Made by a program: the position numbers and the translations under genes
NCBI RefSeq assembly: GCF_031143425.1
Contig: NC_090450.1
Coordinates: 170,733,272 to 170,797,271 of the forward strand
DNA length: 64,000 bases
Reading direction: 5' to 3'
Origin: Pleurodeles waltl
Taxonomy: Eukaryota > Chordata > Amphibia > Caudata > Salamandridae
Notes under the pieces: generated by a model
Seen by the model: only the letters and a program-made list of their open reading frames with translations
The model's database searches: none
What the model was told of the DNA's origin: nothing
Shown: positions 30,986-54,070 of the stretch, piece after piece
How the letters are laid out: each line of letters begins with the position of its first letter
Position numbering within the stretch: the first letter of the stretch is position 1

Positions 30986-32489
30986 TAGTCATATTCCATT
31001 CTACATCATGTCTCCTATTTACCTATAGTATCACATGTAAGCTTCCAATACAATGGTCCTACCAATTATAGTAGAAAGGAAGATACAGGGATTATATAAA
31101 ATGAACAAGTTAATTGAGAATCGTTGAATAATGTGCACTCCAAGTACTGATCCAAGAAATGACTAATCAATATTCCGATTGATAAACGGTGAGTAAAATT
31201 CACTATATGCTAAAAAGGGAGGGGGGGTTCCAGTCATTAACCAGAAATATTTTCCAATGCCTGCACGCCCCCTCACGAAGGTGAGCAAAAATGGGTCCCA
31301 GTCATTTACCAAACCCATTTCCTAATGCTGTCACGGGCCCCCCTCCCCACACAGGGTTATTAATACCCAAGCGTGGCCATTAATCCTTAAATAACCCCGC
31401 CTGAGAATCAGGATGCTATATTGAATAGACCACCATGAGGCAAGAACCACACATCCTAATTATCCCTGGCCCACAGAAGGTCCTTACATTAGTATGTGCA
31501 TGGTGGGTCAGTAGACCATCATATGCTTCGCACCGTACCCAACAAACAGAAAAAGGAGCAACAGCAAAATCCATGTTTATATACAAAATGAGGCAGCGCA
31601 AACTTGCGCCACCTGTGCTCATCAATTTTTTCTGACCAGCAGTAATCCTTTTGGCCATCTTGTATTGTGCAAGATGGTCCTCAAATGAAATACCCATACC
31701 CCAACACCCACCTCTGCCCTAAATTCCCATACTCGAGACAAACATGAGAATGTCACTTGGGCATCATGTATCCTTAAAGGAGAGGCTAATATCCAGATTG
31801 CGATTTTTTTAAGAAACTGAACAATTCACATTACCCATGAGTCCCCTCCTTCCATGTCACATGATATACATCGAAAAAATGTCGGCCATCTTGACCTGAG
31901 TTCAAAACAGTCTCAATAGGGAGAGTGCGAAACAGTAGCTTCCTCCAAAACATTGTATCTCACATCTTTCTTTGTGTCCACAGCCAATGGAAGCACAGAA
32001 AAACATTGTTCAAGCATCTTATCTCAAATCATATATAAGAGAGTGGCCCTTATCCTCTATAAAAACGAGTCAATTCCCATCATTCTTAGAACTAATCCAT
32101 TAAAGTCGGATGACTTATATCTAAAAGTGTCAGCCATCTTGATCTGTATTCACCACAATCACGATGCATGGGATGCCATAAAGATTACCTCCCAAATCGT
32201 AAAATGCTAGGACAAGCCATTTTTCCCTCGAACCAATACTTTTTATTAAGGATGTTATCATTATTCAAAAGAATTACTGAGAAATACTGTCACTCCCGTA
32301 TGAAGCCCCAAACCAGGATACCCACCCTCCGTATATGGCTACCCTATTTCCAGATATGAAGCCAATTACAGGCTACATCTCCAATGTCAGAAGAACTACA
32401 TTACGTAATGTTACACCAACATGCATCACTGTGCCCTACACTAATGTGCTAAATACTTACAAAAAATGTCCTCTAGAGGGATGTGACCT

Positions 32490-35400
32490 GTTACAGAAAG
32501 TAGTGGAATTCATAATCTGTATTGTGTCCAAATTTGACACCACACAGGCAACAAATCCAACTTGCTTCATTTTGCCGCAGTAGAAGTTCCCTATCTCTTC
32601 CTCTCACGCAAACTGGAATGTCGTATGTGTCATGAAACCAAAAATCAGTACTTCCCACATGGGGTTCCATAAAATGAAAAGACATGGGGTACCTTAAATA
32701 CATATTACTAAGGGCCCATAAGTGTCCTTGAATCCATACCTTCAGCGGCATGATAGTACTCCCACCATAAATCAAATTACAACTACAGCCAATCACATAT
32801 GTTGTGTATTTGGTATTGCAATTGATGAAATGACGGATCTCATACATGCGTTTAGTATTGTAAGAAAATTTGGGGTTTTGTTCCTATCATATTTTGTTCC
32901 TATCACATTACACTTCTTACATGTATAAAGTCCTGTGGGTAATGATGACTGACAAGTTGATACATATGTTCTCTCAGTCACATTGCTGGGACACGGCAAA
33001 TTCTTTATGGCTCTGCCCCTATGGAAAACCAGTGCCGGAATATTTGGGATTTGGTCTTTAATTCCTGGAAATTCAATAAAAAGATACCAATGTCTGTGCA
33101 GAATTCTAAAGATATCACCACTGTGTTTGGTGTACCTAGTAATGAAGGCAAGGCAACAATTTTCACTTGTGCTTTTCCCCTGTCCTGGCTTCTTAGTCAA
33201 GGTAGTTGCCTGGTACACACTGCTGATTCTCTCCTCAGCCTTATGCAAAGTCTTTCTGTCATAAACCCCAGCAAGGAAGGGTTGTTTAACATTTTCTATG
33301 TGGTAAGTAAAGGTCTCATTGTTGCTACTGGTATATTGTTTATGACTGACTTGGGATGTGCACTAGCAGCATGTAAGAAGTTATTACAAGCCGTGCTTTT
33401 CCTATACATGGTGCTCTGTATCTTGGGCTTCTCAGTATAAAATTATAAATCTAGGAAATCAATGTTGTACTTATTATACTGTATTGTTAATTTAACATTG
33501 TAGGGACTATCAAATAAGTGTGGTATGCCAGTAGTTGTTCAAAAGAACACTTGCATAGGATAATAATATCATGAATATACCTCCCCCAAAAAAACAATGG
33601 TCTCCATCCACGGGGAGACATATCAGCCCCAGACGTGCTCTCTCTCATACCAGCCAATAAAGAGTCCAGCATAACAAGGAGCAAACCTGGAACCCACCAC
33701 TGTACCCTGAAGTTGATGGTACCAGTGCCTATTGTGCATGAACAAATTCTTAGATAGAATAATTTCAATCATTTCAATGAGCATTTCAGTATGCTCAAAA
33801 GGGTCTGCAGTTCTTGTTCTAAAAAATGACTCTACCACCAATATGACAAATTCCTTATGAATGTAAGTATAAAGGCTAGTCACATCAAATGCCACAAACA
33901 TCAACTCCTCCGACCATGTCACATCATGTAATTTATTAAGAATATTTTTTCCATCCTGGATATAGGATGAAAGATAGCATACAAACTTCTGCAGCAATTT
34001 GTCTACATATTCAGATATGCATTCTGTGGGGGAGGACACCTCGGATATTATAGGCTTCCCAGGTGGAAAGTCGCGCCCCTTATGGTCCTACCATAGTATG
34101 GTAATAAATATATATGCAAGGAAATCTCGGGCTTCCCACATAAACGTGTCTAAATTAATCTTCAGTGATTAAACAACGTTCCCTCCAGCCATTCAACTTC
34201 AAATTTATAAACATGCTCAATTCCTTCATCTGGTTATGAATAATGAGCACATAACAATCACTGTCAGAAAGCTGTTTATCTATTTTGTGTATATGATCAG
34301 ATGTATTTATTACAACTTTATCCCCAATGTCCGTCTCTCTGATCACAATCAAGGGGTCTATATAATGCCAATCTTTCACCTTGTATCAAATTGTCACAAG
34401 AACATACATATCTCAGTGGTTTGTCAAACAAATTCAGCAAGTCACTCAAGACTTTCGTTCTAAATGTATCTATATTAGGATGTGTATTTGTAGGTACAAA
34501 CATCGAACGTGGTTTCAAGCCACTGTCCACTTCTACATTGCTCATAATGTTCAATCCCTCCACACGTGTGTTGACATCAATCTATTCCCCTTCTGATAAG
34601 GACAAAAGTATCTGCAGATCGTAAATATCAGACACTGTATGTGCAGGAGCCCGAGCTTTAGGAGCAGGGATTGATTGTCGATCCACTATGCATTTTAAGA
34701 ATTCTTTTTGTTTCAATAGATGGGTAAATGTAATCAAATCTATATATACCACCTTAGGATCCCCCACTTGAGAGGGGCAAAAGCTTAATCCTTTACATAA
34801 CACATTCTGTTCATCCATATCAAGAATTTGATTAGACAAATGTACAATTGTTAAATTATTAATATTCATATCATATTAATATTCATATCATCTTTTGTAT
34901 TTCGGTCAGTAACATAATTGTGGGGAACCACATTAACAATATTGGACACAACTGTTAAGTTTTCATGGACCTCGTTTGCACTCTGGGGCCCTTATATTTT
35001 TTCTTTTTTGTGCCACCGCTTCCCCTTTTGACCCTAGTTTCTTTCTTTGTTGTTTTTGCCAAGGCTTAACCTCTCAATTTCAACTACAAAAGTGGGTACA
35101 GTTTGAGGAGTTTATGTATTGTGGGTCTCACTCAAACCTGAGGTGCTCTCAGTGGATGCCACGGAACTACTACTGGCAGTTTTGGGGTCAATAGTTTCAT
35201 CCAGTCCTCTCTTTCTGTCACCAGAAACATTGACATTATCATACTTCTTTGCGAAGGTGTATTTTCTTCCTACCTTACAGTCTAATTCATCCTTCTTTAT
35301 CTTCCTTAATTTCTTATCCTGTAAGTTGATCTGACATTCCTCCACAATTTTATTCAGGATGTCATAGTTCTTTTCAACTACCTCCATCGACCACCCTCCT
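32490..35400 (-). pseudogene. Penelope-like element RT with GIY-YIG endonuclease, decayed
   Basis: Several minus-strand frames give a Penelope-like protein in order. A lysine-rich N-terminus (35387-35112). An N-terminal conserved box with LCKGLSFCPSQ (34869-34582) and KPRSMFVPTNT (34563-34318). An IRETDIGDKVVI segment (34379-34155). The RT palm with SEYVDKLLQ, FVAFDVTSLYTYI (catalytic Asp) and QLQGTVVGSRFAPCYAGLF (34039-33623). The second active-site box as RYIHDIIIL (about 33590) where YIDD is expected. A linker with HRGRAIKNLPCPS and GLYTCKKC (33248-32793). A GIY-YIG nuclease remnant YVIGCSCNLIYGGSTIMPLKV (32847-32491). Frameshifts and the His substitution in the active site make it inactive. 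Confidence 0.85.
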
Positions 35401-37280
35401 GAATTTCATGTTCCATATTTTCAATATCAGACTGTAACTTTGACACTCTTTTGTCTGCAAGTTTAATCATGATATGCATCATTGTGAATGATGCATTTTG
35501 TAAGATACCCTCTCACTCACTGAATGATTCCGCATCCAAGTCCTCAAAAGTAGGGAAAATTAAAATCTGCAACCCCCAAGGGATTCTATTATTGTCCAAA
35601 TATTTTTGAAGGGTCTTCCCATTCCACCAAGATGCCAATTCCTGTTTTTTAATTTTTCTAACCGTTTAAGTGTAACCTTTAATTCTCCCTTATTCGGAGT
35701 CTCAACCCAATGTATACTAGTGACTGTTGTATTTGAAAATAAATTGTGTGCAAGTTCCTACCATCTATCTCACAATCTAGACTTAATGGTCAAGGGGTTT
35801 TTACAGTTAAAAATAAATACATTTTCACAAGGGAGGAAGTGTGACCTTGAAGAAGGTGAATCATGGTTTATGTGAATTGATCAGTTCCTTAAAAAATCGC
35901 ATTCTGGATGTCAGCCATTCCCTTTAAAGAAAAAGGAAACAGGTTGTCCGAGTGTCTGTCCCGAATGTAGGAATTTAGGGTAGAGGTGGGTGTTGAGGTC
36001 CGGATATTTCATTTTTGGACGGTCTTGTATATTACAAGATGGCTGACAGAATTGCTGCTGGTCATTAATGATTGATGGGCACAAGTTTGCGCTGCCTCAT
36101 TTGATATTTAAATATGGATTTTGCTGTTGTTTTTTTTTTTCATTTGTCCGGTGTGGTGCAGAGCGTACAATGGTATATTGACCCACCTTAGCACATATTA
36201 TGGTAAGGACCTTTGGTGGGGCCTGGGGTGTTGAGGATGTGTGGCTCTTGGCTCATGATAGTCTATGCAGTATACCGTCTTGATTCTCAGGCGGGGTCAT
36301 GTAAGGATTAATGACTACGCTTGAGTATTAATATCCCGTGTGAGGAAGGGGGACCCGTGATGGCTTTGGGAAATGAGTTTGGTGAATGACTTGTACCCCT
36401 TTTTGCTCACGGTGAACGTCATACACTAGTTAGCAAGTATTAAGATCCTCTTGTAGGAAGGGTGCCTGTGACGGCATTGGGAAATGTTTTTGGTTAATGA
36501 CCAGGAACCCCTTGTTTTTTAGTGTGTAGTGAATTTTATGCACCATTTATCGATCTTAGACAATATATTGTTATTGATGTAAAAATACTGATAAGTCACT
36601 TATTGGGTCACTCCTTGGAATACACCTTATTCAACGGTTGTCTATTGACTTTTTTTATATATAATCTCTGTAAGTTCCTTTCTACCACCATTAGTAGGAC
36701 CATGTTGTGAGCATCTTACATGTGATAGTATAAGTAGATAGGAGACATCATGTAGAATGGAATAGGAGTAAATTTGAAAGGTTAGTCTGGCCATTAGGTC
36801 TTTGACAACCTATTGTTTGTTTTGGAGATATGTTAAATCATTGTCTGATGGAACGAATGGCATAGCAACTTGTCTAAAACCCCATTTTGAAGATTATTTT
36901 TGTGGTGTGTTAATAGATGTTGTTTGGTGGGTATACAAATCTTGGATTGGGCGTTTTTGTGGTGGTTGGAATCAACCTCATGCCCCACAGCATAATAATA
37001 CTGAATTAATCGGCGTGGGAGCTATAACTAAATGTCTGTGAGTGAAAATTCATAATCTAATGGAAAAAGGGTATGTACACTATTGCAGTTATATATTAGT
37101 TGTATTTATAAGTGATGTTCGTAATGTGCTATTCTCAGAATATTTGTAATACTCCCTTCTACTCTTCTTGAAACAGGCAATGACTGGAGATATGGGAAAG
37201 ATAACTGATTTGGGGAAATTATTCCATGTAAAATGTACTAATCGGTACCGCTATGGGTTTGCCCTATTTTGTTATGGTTG

Positions 37281-37325
37281 CACGCACACACACACATATA
37301 TGTATGTATATAATACACACTTTAA
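37281..37325. repeat. (CA)n/(TA)n microsatellite at right end of the inverted repeat
   Basis: CACGCACACACACACATATATG followed by a TATGTATATA run, starting exactly where the right inverted arm stops matching. Confidence 0.8.
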
Positions 37326-37385
37326 TTTCCCTTACTTTTGTTGTCAGTATGAGTTAGTAAACTAGGGTTGGTGGATGGACTACAC

Positions 37386-38564
37386 CAGGAGTTCCCAACC
37401 GATGGTCCGCGGCCCCCTAGAGGTCTGTGACACATTCCCAGGGGGACACCAGGCCTGGGCCAGCTGTTCCCCCTGACAGAAACACATATGTGTTTTTGTA
37501 TTTATTACTTCTTTTGTGCAGCAGTTTTAAAAGCACTGCAAAGTCCCTTGTATGTTTAGCATCTTTTGGCAAGAAATAAAAGTGTCAAGGTAACTTTAGT
37601 GATTAATGTACCTGCTGGAGAGAGATGGGAGTTTTGTCTAGTGGCAGTTTTGACTCATCTAAGGTAGCCCAGATGGTTAAAATGCATGCTGCAAAGAACA
37701 TGTATCATGTAAAGAACAGTACTTTATGTGCATAGCACAGTGGGTTACTGCTTTTATCACCGAGATTCTTTTGTTATTGTGCAGTTCATAAATTACAATC
37801 ATAATCTAGCACAGTGAGCTATGAACTGCCGTCAAAGAGCTGCATGCAAATTGCATGGCACAAATTAGAAAGTTATGTTTTTTTCCAGTCTTTCATTTTC
37901 CTTATGCTGCTAAAGAAAGGTTTGCTTGTGTAGAAATGCATTCTTATTATTAAAGTCAACGCTAACCACTGTGTTTTGTTCTGAATCCTGAATTTGTGCT
38001 TCTCCAGACCAAGCACTCTTAGAAAATACCTACCACTGTGGATGACATATGAATCCCACACTTTGTAGTTCCCTGTAAAGTGCTCAGACACCCTACACCG
38101 GTATGAGAGGTGCTATAAAACAAATGAATTACATGTGACAGAGAGGCTATGGAGAGATGAGACTCTTATAGTTTTACTTCCTTTCCCCACCACATATGTA
38201 TGTGAAAAATCTTTCTTATATCTTATGTACCTAAAAAAAATAAAAACAGATATCGCTTGGAAAATGTAGAATCTGACTGGAGGATACAGCTTTCATAAAT
38301 GAAACCAAACATTGAAAAGTTAATTATCGTGGTGCAGTACCAACCTTACCATTTAAATGTTTCAATATTTGCATATTTTTTCCAATATAAAATCATTTCA
38401 TCTTTAGTAATTCGAGAATTTGTTTGTGTGTACTTGTTTGTGTATTTTGGGGGAATTATAGTTTCAATGTTTGAAACTGAAATCTTACAAATTAGTTGGG
38501 GGTTCCCGGCTTCCAGAAGAGATTCAGTCTGGGTCCTCAGGCGGCAAATGTTTGGCAACCACTG
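37386..38564. mobile_element. Non-autonomous hAT element (1179 bp)
   Basis: Left end CAGGAGTTCCCAACCGATGG and reverse-complemented right end CAGTGGTTGCCAAACATTTG resemble Charlie-type hAT termini. They are flanked by 8-bp sequences GACTACAC (37378-37385) and GTCTACAC (38565-38572), seven of eight identical, as expected for a hAT target duplication. No transposase frame inside. Confidence 0.82.
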
Positions 38565-38694
38565 GTCTACACAATGTAGTATGTTTTTACCTGGTGCTGG
38601 GACCTGTATGTATACTCAGACAGCAGCAAATTGTGAAATATGGTTTTAACATTTATGGATTACAAGTAGCTGTTTTGTTAACCCGTTCTGTGCC

Positions 38695-39022
38695 CAGGAC
38701 GTAATGGTTACGTCCTGAGGCACAGTGCTGCTGTGCCCAGGACGTAACCATTACGTCCTGGTCACAGAGCCCAGAGGGAGCGCTAGCGCTCCCTCTGTGG
38801 GGTTCCCTCCCACCCCCCCAAGTCAGGGATGAAAGGGGAAGCCCTTCCCCTTCCACCCCCAACCCCCCCTGTGACGGCAGCGCGCGACCGCGCGCTGATT
38901 AGTCACAGGGTCTCCCCCATCGCGCGATTGAAAGAGAAATGCAAAGCATTTCTCTTTCAATCCCATGGGGGAGGCCCGGAGAGGCTTCAAAGGGAAGGAA
39001 ATGTATTTCCTTCCCTTTGAAG
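38695..39022. repeat. Left subterminal hairpin cluster of copy 2
   Basis: In the same order as copy 1: outer arms CAGGACGTAATGGTTACGTC (38695) with complement ending 38760. A 26-bp palindrome at 38772-38797 around GCGCTAGCGC. CAGCGCGCGACCGCGCGCTG at 38878-38897. 17-bp arms at 38926-38942 and 38946-38962. 18-bp arms at 38985-39002 and 39005-39022. The last two stems are unrelated in sequence to the stems at the same positions in copy 1, yet each is perfectly complementary. Confidence 0.9.
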
Positions 39023-39039
39023 TCTCTCCCAGGGTTTCA

Positions 39040-41475
39040 AAAGCCCACTAGACACCAGGGATTTTTTTTTTTGTCTGAAACTGACAAAAGGGAGCGACCC
39101 CTTGGGCAAGGGTCGCTCCCAGGGGGGGCATTTTTTTGGGAAGGCCTTTTCTGGCCCCCCGGGGGCAAATCGGCCTATTATTAGGACGATCTGCCCCCAG
39201 GGGGGCCGAAACCTCTAGGCACCAGGGATCATTTTTTTTTTTTCTTTTTGTTATGTTTTCTTTTTTTTTTTAGGTGGGGAGCGACCCCTTAGGCAAGGGT
39301 CGCTCCCCTAGGGGGGAAATTATATTTAGGCCATTTCTGCCCCCCTTGGGGGCAGATTGGCCTATTTTGATGAGGCCAATCTGCCCCCAAGGGGGGCAGA
39401 AACCATTAGACACCAGGGAGGTTTTCTTTTTTGCGTGAATTTCACGCAAGGGGAGCGACCCCTTGGGCAAGGGTCGCTCCCTGGGGGGGGGGGGAATTAT
39501 TTTAGGCCATTTCTGCCCCCCTGGGGGGTAGATCAGCCTATTTTGATTAGGCAGATCTGCCCCCAAGGGGGGCAGAAACCACTAGGCACCAGGGATTTTT
39601 TGTTTTTTTTGTTTTACAGATGGGGAGCGACCCCTTGGACAAGGGTCGCTCCCCTGGAGGGGCAAATTGTATTTAGGGCATTTCTGCCCGCTTTGGGGGC
39701 AGATCGGCCGATTTTAGGTCAATCTGCCCCCAAGGGGGGCAGAAACCACTAGGCACCAGGGATCTTTTTTTTGTGCCGTCACGCAAGGGGTGCGACCTTG
39801 TAGGCAAGGGTCGCTCCCCAGGGGAGGGAGGGGAATTTATTTTAGTCCATCGGCCTATTGTTATTAGGCCGATCTGCCCCCAGGGGGGGCAGAAACCTGT
39901 AGGCACCAGGGCAGTTTTTTTGTTTGTTTGTTTTTTTAGAGATGGGGAGCGACCCCTTAGGCTAGGGTCGCTCCCCTGGAGGGGCAAATTGTATTTAGGC
40001 CATTTCTGCCCGCTTTGGGGGCAGATCGTCTGATTTTAGGTCAATCTGCCCCCAAGGGGGGCGGAAACCACTAGGCGCCAGGGATCTTTTTTTTTGCGTC
40101 GTCACGCAAGGGGAGCGACCTTGTAGGCAAGGGTCGCTCCCCGGGGGGGCAGGGGGAATTTATTTTAGCCCATTACTGCCCCCCCTGGGGGCAGATCGGC
40201 CTATTAGTATTAGGCCGATCTGTTGAGGCGCCAGGGCAAATTCTTTTTTGTGTTTTCTTTTTGTTTGTTTGTTTTTTTAGAGATGGGGAGCGACCCATTA
40301 GGCAAGGGTCGCTCCCGGGGCGGGTTGGGGGGGGTGGAGTGGGGTTGGGGGGGCTGGGGGATTTTTTTTTAGGCCATTTCTGCCCCCCCGGGGACAGATC
40401 GGTCTATTGGTATTAGGCCGATCTGCCCCCGGGGGGGCAGAAACCTCTAGGCGCCAGGGCAAATTATTTTTTTGTGTTTTTTTTTTTGTTTGTTTGTTTT
40501 TTTAGAGATGGGGAGCGACCCATTAGGCAAGGGTCGCTCCCCTGGGGGGCAAATTGTATTTAGACCATTTCTGCCCCCCTTGGGGGCAGATTGGCTGATT
40601 GTAGGTCAATCTGCCCCCAAGGGGACAGAAACCACTAGGCACCAGGGATTTTTTTTTTGGCGCCAATGTCACACAGGGGGAGCGACCCCGTAGGCAAGGG
40701 TCGCTCCCGGGAGGGGCTGGGGGCAAATTTATTTTAGGCCATTTCTGCACCCCTTGGGGACAGATCGGCCTATTGGTATTAGGCCGATCTGCCTAGGCGC
40801 CAGGGCAAATTTTTTGTTTGTGTTTTTTTTTTGTTTGTTTTTTAGAGATGGGGAGCGACCCATTAGGCAAGGGTCGCTCCCCTGGGGGGCAAATTGTATT
40901 TAGACCATTTCTGCCCCCCTTGGGGGCAGATTGGCGATTTTAGGTCAATCTGCCCCCAAGGGGGCAGAAACCACTAGGCACCGGGGATTTTTTTTTTGGT
41001 GCCAATGTCACGCAGGGGGAGCGACCCCGTAGGCAAGGGTCCCTCCCGGGGGGGTTGGCGGGGTGGGGGACAAATTTATTTTAGGCCATTTCTGCCCCCC
41101 GGGGGCAGATCGGCCTATTGTTATTAGGCCGATCTGCCCCCAGGGGGGGCAGAAACCTCTAGGCGCCAGGGCAAATAGTTTTTTTGTGTTTTTGCTTGTT
41201 TGTTTTTTTAGAGATGGGGAGCGACCCATTAGGCAAGGGTCGTTCCCCTGGGGGGCAAATTGTATTTAGACCATTTCTGCCCCCCTTGGGGGCAGATTGG
41301 CCGATTTTAGGTCAATCTGCCCCCAAGGTGGCAGAAACCACTAGGCACCGGGGATTTTTTTTTGGGCGCCAATGTCACGCAGGGGGCGCGACACCGTAGG
41401 CAAGGGTCGCTCCCGGGTGGAGGGGGGGGGAGTTGGGGGACAAATTTATTTTAGGCCATTTCTGCCCCCCCCCTG
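39040..41475. repeat. Palindromic tandem array of copy 2, about 14 units
   Basis: Units of about 150-230 bp each begin near CACTAGxCACCAGGG and hold the GGGAGCGACCCC...GGGTCGCTCCC hairpin and the TCTGCCCCC...GGGGGCAGA double palindrome, as in copy 1. Unit length varies through T-rich tracts and G runs. Two unit subtypes alternate in the second half (TTTTTTTAGAGATGGGGAG and GTCACGCAGGGGGAG), suggesting expansion by a two-unit block. Confidence 0.9.
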
Positions 41476-41709
41476 GGCCGGCTGAGCTAGAGGCCAAAAT
41501 CCACAGGTAGGCACTGTTTTCTATGAAAAAATGTGATGTGTCCACGGTGTGTTTTGGGCCATTTCCTGTCGCGGGCGCTAGGCCTAACCACACAAGTGAG
41601 GTATCATTTTTATCAGGAGACTTGGGGGAACGCTGGGTCGAAGGAAATTTGTGGCTCCTCTCAGATTCTAGAACTTTCTGTCACCGAAATGTGAGGAAAA
41701 CATGTTTTT
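41475..41709. repeat. Partial 383-bp satellite monomer in copy 2
   Basis: From GGCCGGCTGAGCTAGAGGCC it aligns to the monomers of copy 1 (TCCACGGTGTGTTTTGGG, GAGGTATCATTTTTATCAGG, AACTTTCTGTCACCGAAATG). The junction with the palindromic array falls in a C-rich run (TGCCCCCCCCCCTGGGCC), consistent with a deletion joined at short homology. Confidence 0.88.
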
Positions 41710-42199
41710 GTTGATGGTGCACCACATTGCCGTATTTTTCTGATATACACTTATGACCATGACATTGGTCAAAACTAACAAAGAGGAAAGGAAGAGAAAG
41801 AAATGAAAAAATTTCTCCGTCAGCAATTCAGACTAAGTACACGTTGCTGTGCAGGCTTCAAATGGAAAGTGACGTTTAAACGCAATGTTTAGTTGAGTCC
41901 TATAAGGAATTCTCATGCAGGTTAATAATATATTTTAGATTTGTAAAAATGCTCTAGCTAGCACATGGTTATTTCGTTTAGATATTTCTTTCCTAAAAAG
42001 TATATAAAAGTGATGAACAAAAAAACGTTAAAGGCAAAATTTGGAAACATGTTTCATCAGGAGAGTAAAGTTCACTCCAAAATGAAATACTGCAAAACAA
42101 AAAGTTGAAAATATGAACTTTTTTGTCTCAAAACATAAGCAAGTAAAGCGACAGTAATAATTAGTTTAATAATAAGAATTCGAAACGCACTGTCAGCCT
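41710..42199. other. Unassigned A/T-rich sequence upstream of SERP1
   Basis: No gene or repeat recognised. Confidence 0.5.
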
Positions 42200-53204
<11,005 letters not shown>

Positions 53205-54070
53205 AGCAGCAGCTCGTAAAGATGTTTCCTTTCTCCTGTGAAAAGTAGCGAACTGTTATTCAAGATGTTTGGTATCCAACCTGGTTTATAAACTTAATCC
53301 TGCATTACAGCTTGTCTCAGAATGACTCTGTCCACGATCTCTTGACTCGTTCCATTGCCTCCTTCATTCAAGTCATTCCAGGTGTCTTCACAGGTCATTC
53401 CAAGTTTTTTATTCATTGCCACAGTGCCTTGAAAAGCACCATATGCATAATGCAATAAAGGTTGACATGCAGTCGTGGAGCTACTTATTCAATGAAATGT
53501 AAATTAATGTTTTATGTGGATATATCGTATTCTGTATGCAGTGTAGATACTTTGAAATTAAATCTGTCATATGTAGGCCATATTTTGTGTATTCCATGTT
53601 TGTGCTTTAATGTATAAAGTGAATTGGTTTATTCATAAAAACAATAACTAAAAACCTGAAGGATTAATTATTTTATAGGGAATAGGCATTTATTTCTGCC
53701 TACCAAGAAAGGTACAGTCACAAGATTTGGTTGATGTTACGCTGTTTTGCTCACACAGATGGGACGAGTAGTGTCTTTTTAGACTTCACCATCAACACAA
53801 GTCTGGTCACCCTTAATGATTTTTCGTTTTGAAGGCTGTGGGGTGTTAGAAGTGAAGGTAAAATTAATTTTTTGTTGAATTTTTTTCAGTCACCTGTGCA
53901 ATTCAGGTGCTTACCAGTTTTTAATGTGATTATTTGATGCATGCTCGTAGTGAGCATTTAGGGGTGGTTATAAGGGCTTGTTGGGTATATTGTATTATGA
54001 CTCCCAAGTGACAAGATGAAGCACTCTGAAGTGGGCACAGTTTATTAAAATAAAGCCTTCCCATATGTTT
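53205..54070 (+). other. SERP1: SERP1 3' UTR with candidate poly(A) signals
   Basis: AATAAA at 53454-53459 (250 bp after the stop) and a second at 54049-54054. Either could end the transcript; mammalian SERP1 has a long 3' UTR, so the distal site is plausible. Confidence 0.6.

Larger units (their letters stand above)
30207..37280 (-). mobile_element. 7-kb long-inverted-repeat structure around a Penelope-like element
   Basis: The left arm (30207 to about 31865) and right arm (about 35838-37280) are reverse complements with moderate divergence. Matching blocks include TATAACAAAATAGGGC with GCCCTATTTTGTTATGG at the outer ends, GGGTATTACAAATATT with AATATTTGTAATACTCC, and ACACCCACCTCTGCCCTAAA with TTTAGGGTAGAGGTGGGTGT near the inner ends. 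The left arm has lost about 200 bp and gained a GC-rich MITE (30490-30985). Between the arms lies a minus-strand Penelope-like RT/GIY-YIG relic. Penelope-like elements are known for complex tandem or inverted terminal copies, so one explanation is two overlapping copies in opposite orientation; a single element with long inverted ends is the alternative. Confidence 0.8.
38678..41709 (+). mobile_element. piggyBac-like element, copy 2, internally deleted
   Basis: Starts at TTAA (38678-38681) followed by CCCGTTCTGTGCCC, similar to the left end of copy 1. Carries the same hairpin cluster, a longer palindromic array (about 14 units to about 41475), and then jumps directly into part of one 383-bp satellite monomer, skipping the transposase, the minisatellite and most of the satellite. 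It stops near 41709 in mid-monomer; no right terminus with TTAA was found nearby. It is non-autonomous and its right end is lost or rearranged. Confidence 0.82.

Noticed and set aside
41881..41930. GGTTAA at about 41918 as the missing right end of piggyBac copy 2
   Set aside because: The preceding bases do not resemble the right terminus of copy 1 (CTGGCAGCGAAGTGG), so it is probably a chance TTAA.
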